From Paenibacillus sp. Marseille-Q4541 (GTDB lineage: Bacteria; Bacillota; Bacilli; Paenibacillales; Paenibacillaceae), in the NCBI RefSeq assembly GCF_018310695.1, contig NZ_JAGXCY010000028.1:1-64000 (forward strand): a stretch of 64,000 nucleotides of DNA, in the 5' to 3' direction. The notes under the pieces were generated by a model, which saw only the letters and a list, made by a program, of their open reading frames with translations, had not been told where the DNA came from and ran no database searches. Shown piece by piece: positions 51,901 through 59,778 of the stretch. The translations under genes and the position numbers were made by a program. Every line of letters starts with the position of its first letter. The first letter of the stretch is position 1.

Positions 51901-53106
51901 TTAGTTCAGTTCTGGCTTCACAGGACCGATGACATACACCGTTTTTCCTTTTTTACGACCAAAATTGAGCGCTTGATCCAGACTGTCATAATAAACGTCT
52001 ATTTTATTACCTTTAATGGCACCACCAGTGTCTTCAGCACGGCGGAAGCCCACACCTTCAATGTATACCCACCATCCAAGTGGAATCACTTTCGGATCGA
52101 CTGCAATGGTGCGTCCTTCCTGTACACGAGTACCGGAAGCTGTTTTGGTCCCGATTCCTTCTTCTTCGGAAGAGTAGGCTGTCATGGACACATTATTCAG
52201 CACTTTGTTCACTTTGAAAGACACGCCGTCTTTCGTAATGGTGTCACTGTCTGAAGAGGAAGATGAAGATACCTTCTTCACTTTGTCAGCTACGGAGTTA
52301 TTACTTGATTTGGATGTACTCGCTGCTGCCACAAGCGTCTCTGGTTCTGGATCTGGCTTAGGCTCCGGCTTTTTCTTGGAACCAACAGCAATGACTTGAT
52401 CGACACGATTTTTTTGAACTTGTTTCCCAGTCATTTTCTTAGATACTAATTCACCATCTTGAAATACCTTCTCAATGGTTTGGACCATCACGCCTTCGTG
52501 CCCATTTTGTATTACGCGGTTATCACCTTTGTACAAGCTCGGGTCAGCAGTTTTGATTACTTTATAGGGAATCGCTGCTTCTTGTTTAGCTGTTTGTTTC
52601 GTTACCCGGACAATTTTAATATTAAGATCTGCTTTCACCACAGTGTCCACAGCAGGATATACTTTATCATTATCTGACACCTTCACGCCTTGGCTTACAA
52701 GCGCTTCTTGGACTGTATCCTTTGTCGTATAGATTTGTTCCGTTTTGCCGTCCGCTGTCACGTTAACTGCAACAGCTCGCTTAATAGTAACTTGATCCCC
52801 GTCTTCAATCGCTCCATTCAGTGGCATCGAAACTTCATCATGGGGGCTTACTGTGATTGCATGCTCATCCAGCACTTCATTAAGCATACCTTCACGAGTT
52901 TCCAAGGTCTGGGCTTTGCCATCCACGACTAGTGAAATTTCTTTACCTCCCTGACCGTAAACGATAAGCGAGATCATAACTAACAGTGCGACTGAGAAGA
53001 TTGCGACCAGTATAATTTGACGCAGATTCTCATGCTTCCATCGCAACGCGTAAGACTTGCTGGATGATGGTGACTCATGGGTCTCCTCTGGTTGGAAATT
53101 TCCCAC
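51901..53106 (-). CDS. YabE-like G5/3D-domain cell-wall protein
   Basis: 401 residues from GTG 53106 (AAGGAGG upstream). TM about 31-50 anchors it. Two DUF348 modules (about 55-95 and 112-155), a G5 domain (about 165-245), a Pro/Glu and Ser linker (about 248-295) and a C-terminal 3D domain (about 310-395: MTAYSSEEEGIGTKTASGTRVQEGRTIAVDPKVIPLGWWVYIEG...AEDTGGAIKGNKIDVYY, with the three conserved Asp). 3D proteins of the Sps/Rpf-like class are lytic transglycosylase-like wall enzymes. A c-di-AMP riboswitch precedes it. B. subtilis yabE lies at the same place. Confidence 0.94.
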   Translation of the reverse strand: MGNFQPEETHESPSSSKSYALRWKHENLRQIILVAIFSVALLVMISLIVYGQGGKEISLVVDGKAQTLETREGMLNEVLDEHAITVSPHDEVSMPLNGAIEDGDQVTIKRAVAVNVTADGKTEQIYTTKDTVQEALVSQGVKVSDNDKVYPAVDTVVKADLNIKIVRVTKQTAKQEAAIPYKVIKTADPSLYKGDNRVIQNGHEGVMVQTIEKVFQDGELVSKKMTGKQVQKNRVDQVIAVGSKKKPEPKPDPEPETLVAAASTSKSSNNSVADKVKKVSSSSSSDSDTITKDGVSFKVNKVLNNVSMTAYSSEEEGIGTKTASGTRVQEGRTIAVDPKVIPLGWWVYIEGVGFRRAEDTGGAIKGNKIDVYYDSLDQALNFGRKKGKTVYVIGPVKPELN

Positions 53107-53302
53107 TTACTCCGTCCTCCTTCGTAGTCCCGCCGTCAAGAGTAATGCATGATTGTAATTTGACGCGACTATAACAATTTGTATACAGAAACAGATTTGT
53201 CTGTTTTTGCACCATGTGCCACTCTTCGCAGCTTGATGTAACCTCCCGTTAACCAACAGTATGACGAGGTTGTAACTTTTATTCTCCTAAAACAAAGAAG
53301 CC

Positions 53303-53326
53303 AAAAAAGAGTTTCTGAGGAACTCT
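53303..53326 (-). terminator. Riboswitch-associated terminator
   Basis: Minus-strand AGAGTT/AACTCT hairpin followed by TTTTTT, placed directly after the aptamer and before yabE. GAAGCCA and TGGCTTC flank it and could form an alternative outer stem. Confidence 0.75.
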
Positions 53327-53369
53327 CTCATGGCTTCCGATAGTTTCTTAAGAATAATCGGAAACATCA

Positions 53370-53595
53370 TACACGAGTTTGCCTCTTTATACGCTTACGG
53401 AGTTAGCTGTCGGATTCGGACGCAAGAGTCGCCCTGGATCAGGTCATTTGCTCATGGCTAATGCCTTTTCCTTCACCCCTAGACTCAAAATGAAATCAAA
53501 TACGATGGTCTAAAATACGAATCTACTAGCCTGTCAGACCATCCTATCGGTTCCCCCGTTCTTCGATTTACGAAAGATTCAGCGAGAATGACGCA
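53370..53595 (-). ncRNA. ydaO-yuaA (c-di-AMP) riboswitch aptamer
   Basis: In the minus sense this 5' leader contains the conserved landmarks of the c-di-AMP aptamer: GGGGGAACC (53549-53557), GGGGTGAA (53472-53479) and CCGAATCCGACAGCTAAC (53402-53419), the last followed by CCGTAAGCG. It ends just upstream of a terminator hairpin and about 265 nt before the yabE start. ydaO-class riboswitches shut off wall hydrolase and K+ uptake genes when c-di-AMP is high. Boundaries are approximate. Confidence 0.88.
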
Positions 53596-53625
53596 TGAAG
53601 TGAATGTCAATAATTCACTGAAACG

Positions 53626-53655
53626 ATGATATCCTGTTTGTATGCATGTTGTAAA
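53626..53655 (-). promoter_or_regulatory. Promoter for the riboswitch-yabE transcript
   Basis: TTTACA (53650-53655) and TATCAT (53626-53631), 18 bp apart on the minus strand, about 30 bp upstream of the aptamer. The rest of 53656-53781 is AT-rich with no recognised feature. Confidence 0.55.
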
Positions 53656-53781
53656 GCCGTATTCAACTACGTTTTTCTAAATAAATGGTTAAAAAATTGT
53701 AATAATCGCGTAAAAATCCTTACAAAAAGATGAATCGCTCTTATTTGCTCGTTATTTCACCTATTTTACTCCTTTTATTAA

Positions 53782-54546
53782 TTAAATGCCAAATAGTTCC
53801 AGTGCATTTTGGGTCGTTATCCGGGCGATTTCTTCCACGGAAACACCTTTTAGAGCTGCCGCAGCCTCTGCAACGAGTGCCACATGTGCCGTTTCATTTC
53901 GTTTTCCCCGATACGGATGTGGGGTCAGGTATGGAGAGTCCGTCTCGATCAATAATCGATCCATTGGAACTTTGGTCAGCACCTCTTTAGGCTGTTTAGC
54001 ATTTTTGAAAGTGATCGGCCCACCAAACGAAAGATGGAATCCCAGATCAAGACACATTTCTGCCGTTTCCCAACTGCCTGAAAAAGAGTGCATAATGCCC
54101 CCGACTTCACTCGCTTTTTCTTCCCGTAGAATTTTCACAATATCTTCGTGCGCGTCTCGGTTATGGATAACAATTGGCATGCCAATTTCTCTTGCAAGTC
54201 CAATTTGTTGTCTCAGGACTGTATGTTGGATTTCCTTTGGAGAAGTATCCCAATGATAATCAAGACCTATCTCCCCGATAGCTACTACTTTTTCATGTTG
54301 ACACAAAGATGCGATCCATTCTAGATCCCCATCCTTCATCGTAATTGCATCAACCGGATGCCAGCCGACTGCTGCATACATAAAATCATACTTTTCGACA
54401 AGATCCATTGTTGTAGGTATGGTCTCGCGATTAAAACCGATATTTATCATGCGAGTTACTCCCGCATCGACAGCACGCTGGATGACTTCCTCTCGATCAT
54501 TGTCAAATTCTGCTGCATCTAAATGGGTATGTGTGTCAAATAACAT
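53782..54546 (-). CDS. tatD: TatD-family metal-dependent DNase
   Basis: 254 residues, TIM-barrel hydrolase: DTHTHLD at the N-terminus, GEIGLDYHWD, VIHNRDAHED, HSFSGSW and ETDSPYLTP are the metal-binding motifs. Involved in DNA repair/3' end processing (family knowledge). ATG 54546 has AAGGAG about 11 bp upstream; the ten extra residues of the longer frame start at a TTG without site. In B. subtilis tatD (yabD) follows metS; here metS is absent. Confidence 0.95.
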   Translation of the reverse strand: MLFDTHTHLDAAEFDNDREEVIQRAVDAGVTRMINIGFNRETIPTTMDLVEKYDFMYAAVGWHPVDAITMKDGDLEWIASLCQHEKVVAIGEIGLDYHWDTSPKEIQHTVLRQQIGLAREIGMPIVIHNRDAHEDIVKILREEKASEVGGIMHSFSGSWETAEMCLDLGFHLSFGGPITFKNAKQPKEVLTKVPMDRLLIETDSPYLTPHPYRGKRNETAHVALVAEAAAALKGVSVEEIARITTQNALELFGI

Positions 54547-54610
54547 CGTCTTTGTTACTCCTTTCTTACTATCCAAATAAACATTTATATATAATAGAAC
54601 TTATGCATAC

Positions 54611-55891
54611 TCATGAAAAAATCTTTCCAATCTCCGGTGGAAGCTTTTCAAGAATTGTCTTCACCTTTTCTTGTGGGAAGTACAAATGATACTTACCGCG
54701 CTGAATTCCACTAATAGATCGTACAATGTCAGAAACTTCAGATATATCACGCAATCTTTCCTGTTTGTCTATAATGATAATTTGTTTCTGGCTGTCCTCA
54801 TCGTCCGGACGAAACACATCATACGGCAGATCTGATGGAAAATCAATTTCCAGATCATAGCCCGGATTTAGCCCAACCTCCCGAAAAGCCTGTTTCATCT
54901 CCTCAATGAATTCCTCATCCATACGATCTACTTCTACATATTTATACAGCTTTCGATCTAAAAATCGAATACATAAATCCCTCAGTAACTCATCCTTTTC
55001 TTCGGTCCATTGATTAAACGCGGTTTGAATAATGGACTCATCAATACGAAGGTACTCTTGTACCGTAATATTCCCTTTAATGAGGGAAAGCAACGAGGGC
55101 AACATAAATCCGAATGAATATCCACTTATAACAAGTTCCTTGGCTCTTCTAAAAATTTGGCGAAGAATAATTTCGGAACTGCGAGTTACAGGATGAAAAT
55201 ATACTTGCCAATACATCTGGTAACGAGACATAAGATAATCCTCAACTGCATGCATTCCTGAATCCTTCACAACAACACGCCCTTGATATGGACGGAGCAT
55301 TCTAAGGATCCGGTCTAGATCTATTGTTCCATAATTAACACCTGTATAGTAAGCATCTCTTAATAAGTAATCCATTCGATCTGCATCAAGCGGACTCGAT
55401 ACCAAATTCACTACGATCGGTTTATCATAGGTCTTCGCAATGACTGCTGCGACCTTCTCGGCAAAATCCGGTGCAACACGATTTAGAATCGCCCCTATCT
55501 CGGTGTCACCCAAAATAATTTTGCATGTCCATTCTTCATGATCCATATCAAATGCTTCTTCTATAGAATGTGAAAAGGGTCCATGACCAACATCATGCAA
55601 CAATGCAGCGCATAGTGCTACCTGTTTTTCTTCTGTCGGCCAATCCGAATATCCACTACGCTCGAATTGTGAAATAATTCTTCTCGTTATTTCATAAACA
55701 CCAAGGGAATGGGAAAAACGACTATGTTCCGCTCCATGAAACGTCAAATAGGTAGTTCCGAGCTGTCTGATTCGGCGAAGACGCTGAAATTCGGGTGTAT
55801 TGATAAGTTGCCAAATGACCGGATCTTGAACATGCACATAATTGTGTACAGGATCTTTAAAAACCTTTTCTTCACTGAGCTTTAGTTGCAT
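54611..55891 (-). CDS. HD-domain phosphohydrolase, dGTPase-like (YwfO family)
   Basis: 426 residues. The HD site: AEHSRFSHSLGVYEITRRI (His), LCAALLHDVGHGPFSHSIEEAF (HD pair) and DADRMDYLLRDAYYTGV (last Asp). Close to the YwfO/EF1143 dNTP triphosphohydrolases, which split dNTPs to deoxynucleoside and triphosphate; specificity here is unknown. ATG 55891 with GGAGG 10 bp upstream. It occupies the place of metS between abrB and tatD and is transcribed away from abrB. Promoter 55912-55940. Confidence 0.9.
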   Translation of the reverse strand: MQLKLSEEKVFKDPVHNYVHVQDPVIWQLINTPEFQRLRRIRQLGTTYLTFHGAEHSRFSHSLGVYEITRRIISQFERSGYSDWPTEEKQVALCAALLHDVGHGPFSHSIEEAFDMDHEEWTCKIILGDTEIGAILNRVAPDFAEKVAAVIAKTYDKPIVVNLVSSPLDADRMDYLLRDAYYTGVNYGTIDLDRILRMLRPYQGRVVVKDSGMHAVEDYLMSRYQMYWQVYFHPVTRSSEIILRQIFRRAKELVISGYSFGFMLPSLLSLIKGNITVQEYLRIDESIIQTAFNQWTEEKDELLRDLCIRFLDRKLYKYVEVDRMDEEFIEEMKQAFREVGLNPGYDLEIDFPSDLPYDVFRPDDEDSQKQIIIIDKQERLRDISEVSDIVRSISGIQRGKYHLYFPQEKVKTILEKLPPEIGKIFS

Positions 55892-55911
55892 ATGTCTCAC
55901 TCCTCCTCAAG

Positions 55912-55940
55912 ATAATGTATCAAAATTCAATTGCATGCAA
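55912..55940 (-). promoter_or_regulatory. Promoter of the HD phosphohydrolase gene
   Basis: TTGCAT (55935-55940) and CATTAT (55912-55917), 17 bp apart on the minus strand, 21 bp before the ATG. TTCGACT and other Spo0A-box-like sites lie just upstream, so this promoter may share the abrB regulatory region. Confidence 0.5.
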
Positions 55941-55984
55941 CCCATACAAACTTTTCGACTTTTAGTTATTTGTTTCTCGTTTTA

Positions 55985-56013
55985 TTCGACATTTAACGAC
56001 AAATTTTGTCGAA
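55985..56013. promoter_or_regulatory. Two perfect Spo0A boxes in the abrB upstream region
   Basis: TTCGACA (55985-55991) and TGTCGAA (56007-56013) match the 0A box in both orientations. A third near-match ATCGACA is at 56038-56044. They lie between abrB and the HD gene, about 130-180 bp upstream of the abrB start site. Confidence 0.6.
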
Positions 56014-56141
56014 TTACGCTGTACTTTTGATTTCCAAATCGACAAGCGTTATAATAATAAATACGGCAGGAAAAATCATCGATAAACCAGTCCTTTTTCA
56101 TAAACTTCACTAAATATTAACCTAATAAGTTATTTTTAATG

Positions 56142-56170
56142 TTGACTGATTTGGGAATGGTTGGTATGAT
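56142..56170 (+). promoter_or_regulatory. abrB promoter
   Basis: TTGACT (56142-56147) and TATGAT (56165-56170) spaced by 17 bp on the plus strand, about 70 bp upstream of the abrB ATG. Confidence 0.75.
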
Positions 56171-56193
56171 GATTAGCATAAAAGATAAAATAA

Positions 56194-56200
56194 TGTCGAA
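56194..56200. promoter_or_regulatory. Spo0A box downstream of the abrB promoter
   Basis: A perfect TGTCGAA about 17 bp downstream of the likely start of transcription. In B. subtilis Spo0A~P represses abrB by binding sites just downstream of its promoter, so this placement fits the known control. Confidence 0.65.
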
Positions 56201-56241
56201 TCATGCAATTATAAGTGATGGCGAGAGGAGCAACAAATATT

Positions 56242-56496
56242 ATGATGAAATCTACAGGTATTGTAAGAAAAGTTGATGAACTAGGCCGGGTTGTTATTCC
56301 AATCGAATTGCGTCGTACACTAGGTATCGGAGAAAAAGATGCACTCGAAATTTATGTAGATGGAGAGCGCATCATGCTTAAAAAGTATGAGCCTGCGTGT
56401 ATCTTCTGTGGAAATGCAGAAAACGTAACATACTTCAAAGGAAAAATTGTTTGTCACGAATGTATTTCCGAAATCCCAGCACCTGTGACAAATTAA
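56242..56496 (+). CDS. abrB: Transition-state regulator AbrB
   Basis: 84 residues from ATG 56242 (ATG 56245 possible; GAGAGGAG upstream). N-terminal swapped-hairpin DNA-binding domain MMKSTGIVRKVDELGRVVIPIELRRTLGIGEKDALEIYVDGERIMLKKYE (1-50) is nearly identical to Bacillus AbrB. The C-terminal part differs: Cys53-x2-Cys56 (CIFC) and Cys71-x2-Cys74 (CHEC) form a likely zinc ribbon instead of the B. subtilis multimerisation tail. Represses stationary-phase and biofilm genes until Spo0A~P accumulates. Opposite strand to its neighbours, as in B. subtilis. Confidence 0.95.
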   Translation: MMKSTGIVRKVDELGRVVIPIELRRTLGIGEKDALEIYVDGERIMLKKYEPACIFCGNAENVTYFKGKIVCHECISEIPAPVTN

Positions 56497-56644
56497 GGAA
56501 TATAGGTTATAATAGGTTTTATAGAAAAGCTATCATTTTAAATTAATCATAGATTTCTTTACAATTTTATATATATTGCTTTTCTTTTCTGAAATTTTTT
56601 CAGTTTTAACTACTGTTATCTCTAACCTTTTTCATACTCCTTGA

Positions 56645-56687
56645 TGCCTTCTTTGGTTACACTATAACCGAAGAAGGCATTTTTTTG
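56645..56687 (+). terminator. Terminator after abrB
   Basis: Plus-strand stem GCCTTCTT.GGTT/AACC.AAGAAGGC followed by ATTTTTTTG. On the minus strand (after rsmI) no T run follows, so it mainly ends abrB. Confidence 0.9.
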
Positions 56688-56707
56688 TCCTATTCTTCAT
56701 TTTTCAA

Positions 56708-57604
56708 CTATTCATCTTCATCCTTCAACAGCGCATTATAAATATCCCTTTTAGCCAGCCCGCGATCAGATGCTGTTTTTTTCATCGCGTCTTTACGAGA
56801 TAGCCCTTCATTTTCATAGTGTGCAACATGCTCGCCCAACTTTAAGTTCTGCCACCATTCATTTTGCATTGTTTCCTCTTCTTCTTTGCTCATTCCATCG
56901 ACAATTACACAATACTCTCCAAGGGGTGGGTGCTCTTCAAGCCAATCCATACATTCTTGGATACTGCCTCTTACGTACTCCTCATGACGTTTGGTCAACT
57001 CTCTAGCTAGAACAACATTCCGATTGCCGTAGATTTCAAGCATAACCGTTAATGTTTTTTGTACCCGATGAGGAGATTCATAAAACAAAAGCGTTCCCTG
57101 CGAATAGCCCACTGCTTCTAATACCTTCTGCATGTCCTTCTTCTCTCTTGGTAAAAATCCGATAAAAGTAAAACGTTCTGTAGGTAGTCCGGACGCAATA
57201 AGAGCAGACAATGCAGCATTTGCTCCAGGCACAGTTACAACAGGAATATCTGCTTCAATAGCTAGAGCAACCAGGTCAGAACCAGGGTCTGAAATGGCTG
57301 GCATACCGGCATCACTAACCAGTGCTAAATTTTTTCCTTCTATTATATAGCGTATCAATTCAGGTCCGCTTGCCGCCTTATTATGTTCATGATAACTGAA
57401 CAGAAGTTCCGGACTGATCTCAAAATGACTAAGAAGCTTTCTCGTCTGGCGTGTATCCTCAGCAGCTATAATATCGCACTCTTTTAATGTCTGAACCGCG
57501 CGATAAGTCATGTCATTCAAATTTCCTATGGGAGTTGCAACTAGGTAAAGTGTACCTGTTTGCGCATTTTTATCATCAAAGCTTTTTTGAACTTGAAATT
57601 TCAT
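56708..57604 (-). CDS. rsmI: 16S rRNA C1402 ribose 2'-O-methyltransferase
   Basis: 298 residues, tetrapyrrole-methylase fold: LYLVATPIGNLNDMTYRAV, AEDTRQTRKLL, YHEHN, LVSDAGMPAISDPGSDLV, and FIGFLPREK are RsmI signatures; the C-terminal quarter holds the RsmI helical domain. ATG 57604 (GGAGGAG upstream) overlaps the methyltransferase gene by 4 bp. B. subtilis yabC/rsmI, same order. Confidence 0.97.
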   Translation of the reverse strand: MKFQVQKSFDDKNAQTGTLYLVATPIGNLNDMTYRAVQTLKECDIIAAEDTRQTRKLLSHFEISPELLFSYHEHNKAASGPELIRYIIEGKNLALVSDAGMPAISDPGSDLVALAIEADIPVVTVPGANAALSALIASGLPTERFTFIGFLPREKKDMQKVLEAVGYSQGTLLFYESPHRVQKTLTVMLEIYGNRNVVLARELTKRHEEYVRGSIQECMDWLEEHPPLGEYCVIVDGMSKEEEETMQNEWWQNLKLGEHVAHYENEGLSRKDAMKKTASDRGLAKRDIYNALLKDEDE

Positions 57605-58371
57605 TTTTTCTCCTCCTCCAGATTGTGCTCACCATAATAGATGTTCATAATCTCCTCACAGTATTGTCCTTCTTCGTTATAGACAATCAGAGGCGGGAGC
57701 ATTCTTACATCTGGTTTTCCATCACGTAATGCTTCGATTAGCACCATGTTTGCCTCTTTATCTATCCGCGGATGTACCATCCGAATTCGTTTGGGTTCCA
57801 GTCGGTATTTTCGCATGAGTGTAATGATTTCACCAAGCCGCTGTGGTTTGTGAACCATCGATACTTTCCCCCCCGTACGCACAAGATGCATACAAGCTTT
57901 GAGAATATCTTCAAGTGTACCGTTTAGTTCATGTCTGGCTGTAGCCTGATGTAGACTCAGCTTAATGTCGCTTCCATTCAAGGGCATATACGGTGGGTTC
58001 ACTGTAATCGCGTCATATTTACCGTAACCTATATGCTCTGCAAAATTCCTTACATCCCCTTCATGAATTTTGATCTGCTCTTCAAGCCCATTTAACTTTA
58101 CGCTTCGTCTTGCCATTTCTGCTAATCTGGACTGAATTTCTACTGCTTCAATGGAAGCTTTCGTACGGGTCGTTAATAGCATTGGGATGACTCCGTTACC
58201 TGTACAAATATCAAGAATTTTTCCCCTTTGCGGGATCCCGGCAAACCTAGCCAGAAGAACTGCATCCATCGAAAAACTGAACACTTCATCACTCTGGATA
58301 ATCTGCAAATCATGAGTGAGGAGATCATCCAAACGCTCTGAAGGGTGAAGTACAACATCATTTTTGTTCAT
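57601..58371 (-). CDS. TrmN6-like N6-adenine tRNA methyltransferase (YabB)
   Basis: 256 residues: SAM motif I LDICTGNGVIPMLL (about 52-65), EAVEIQSRLAEMA and the N6-adenine motif NPPYM (about 125-129), typical of tRNA1(Val) A37 methyltransferases. Assigned by domain and by position (B. subtilis yabB between yabA and rsmI). ATG 58371 with GGGAAGAG upstream. Confidence 0.9.
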   Translation of the reverse strand: MNKNDVVLHPSERLDDLLTHDLQIIQSDEVFSFSMDAVLLARFAGIPQRGKILDICTGNGVIPMLLTTRTKASIEAVEIQSRLAEMARRSVKLNGLEEQIKIHEGDVRNFAEHIGYGKYDAITVNPPYMPLNGSDIKLSLHQATARHELNGTLEDILKACMHLVRTGGKVSMVHKPQRLGEIITLMRKYRLEPKRIRMVHPRIDKEANMVLIEALRDGKPDVRMLPPLIVYNEEGQYCEEIMNIYYGEHNLEEEKK

Positions 58372-58407
58372 ATTTATCTCTTCCCTGCCTTACTCGTAAT
58401 ATAATCC

Positions 58408-58436
58408 TAAAAAAAAACCGTAGGGAACCCCTACGG
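58408..58436 (-). terminator. Terminator after yabA
   Basis: Minus-strand perfect 8-bp stem CCGTAGGG/CCCTACGG followed by TTTTTTTTT, placed between yabA and the methyltransferase gene. Confidence 0.92.
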
Positions 58437-58440
58437 CTCG

Positions 58441-58809
58441 TTACTTATTCAAAAATGACAGACAGAACAGACAATCGCCTTCCGTACGCAAATGACCATA
58501 ATAGACATTGCAGATATGAAAACCTTCATAATACAGACGAGCCAAGTTGTCATGGCCTTCACCAACGACATCTTCCTCAGGCTCAAGGATAGGAGTCTGA
58601 GGTACAGGAGTCTTGGGAGTAGGAACTGCCTTCTCAGCAGTAGCCCCACGCTTCAGCACCTTACGAAGTTGCTCATTCTCTAGCGTAATTCGCTGATTTT
58701 CTTCGAGCAATTCCTTCACGATCATTTTAAGCTCACCAAGATCACTGCTCATTTGTCCCATTTGTGTTTCCATTTCAAGAATGTGTGCAAAAACTGTTTT
58801 CTTCTCCAA
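58441..58809 (-). CDS. yabA: Replication initiation-control protein YabA
   Basis: Negative regulator of DnaA, bridging it to the clamp DnaN. 122 residues: N-terminal leucine-zipper coiled coil (about 8-58) and a C-terminal zinc-binding segment with H97, C99 (FHICNVYYG) and CLFC (114-117). The linker (about 65-90) is Pro/Glu rich. The start is TTG 58809 with GGGGTGGG upstream. Downstream of ricT as in B. subtilis. Confidence 0.95.
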   Translation of the reverse strand: MEKKTVFAHILEMETQMGQMSSDLGELKMIVKELLEENQRITLENEQLRKVLKRGATAEKAVPTPKTPVPQTPILEPEEDVVGEGHDNLARLYYEGFHICNVYYGHLRTEGDCLFCLSFLNK

Positions 58810-58838
58810 AATCCCACCCCGAAAGCAAACATAATGGT

Positions 58839-59639
58839 TTACTTGATGACAACGTCATCCATTGAAAGCTCTTTTACTTTATTTATCTCAAACAACTGAA
58901 CATGTATCGTCCGATTGCCTGCATGTATTCCAACTACCTTACCTTCACCAAGAGAGGTAACAACCAGTTTTCCTACTGCCGGCATCTCTTCTTTGACACT
59001 CTCATAGTTATCATGCTCAAATTTCAGGCAACACATAAGTCTTCCGCAAAGTCCTGATATTTTGGTTGGATTCAGTGAAAGGCTTTGATCCTTTGCCATC
59101 TTAATGGATACCGGTTCAAAATCTCCAAGCCAAGAGGAACAGCATAGTACTCGTCCACATGGACCTATTCCTCCAAGCATTTTCGCCTCGTCACGTACAC
59201 CAATCTGACGTAATTCAATCCGAGTACGGAAAATACTTGCCAAATCTTTTACAAGTTCTCTAAAATCCACACGGCCTTCAGCCGTAAAATAAAATATGAT
59301 CTTATTACGATCAAAAGTAAATTCTACATCGACCAGCTTCATTTTAAGCCCATGGTCTTTTATTTTATTTAAACAGGTTCCAAATGCGTCCTTTGCTGCG
59401 AGCTTATTTTCTTCCACCACTTTGGCGTCCGCTTCACCTGCAATACGAATGACCTTCTTGAGAGGCAATACGACGTCAGATTCCCCGACTTCCTTCTTAC
59501 CTATAACTACTTTGCCGTACTCAATCCCGCGAGCGGTCTCTACAATAACGCTAGAATCCTTTTCAATAGGAAGATCGAGGGGATCAAAGTAATAAATTTT
59601 GCCCGCTTTTTTAAAACGGACACCGACTACACTATACAA
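58839..59639 (-). CDS. ricT: RicT (YaaT), subunit of the Y-complex
   Basis: 266 residues: PSP1 family. A Cys-rich block (GGIGPCGRVLCCSSW about 155-170 and GLCGRLMCCLKFE about 190-202) binds 4Fe-4S clusters in the RicAFT complex, which with RNase Y controls mRNA maturation, competence and sporulation. TTG 59639 (MYSVVGVRFKKAGK) has AAGGGGG 8 bp upstream; the frame extends 8 codons further without a site. Confidence 0.95.
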   Translation of the reverse strand: MYSVVGVRFKKAGKIYYFDPLDLPIEKDSSVIVETARGIEYGKVVIGKKEVGESDVVLPLKKVIRIAGEADAKVVEENKLAAKDAFGTCLNKIKDHGLKMKLVDVEFTFDRNKIIFYFTAEGRVDFRELVKDLASIFRTRIELRQIGVRDEAKMLGGIGPCGRVLCCSSWLGDFEPVSIKMAKDQSLSLNPTKISGLCGRLMCCLKFEHDNYESVKEEMPAVGKLVVTSLGEGKVVGIHAGNRTIHVQLFEINKVKELSMDDVVIK

Positions 59640-59778
59640 AAAATTAACCCCCTTGTATACCAATAAAACCTCTATTGGAGCCTTTCTTAAAAGGCTGCAA
59701 TCAAAGCGTAATATGTTAAGACATTGCTAGGGTAAAGAATAAAACCTGCAATTCCTGCTGACTAGACCCTCTTAAAAG

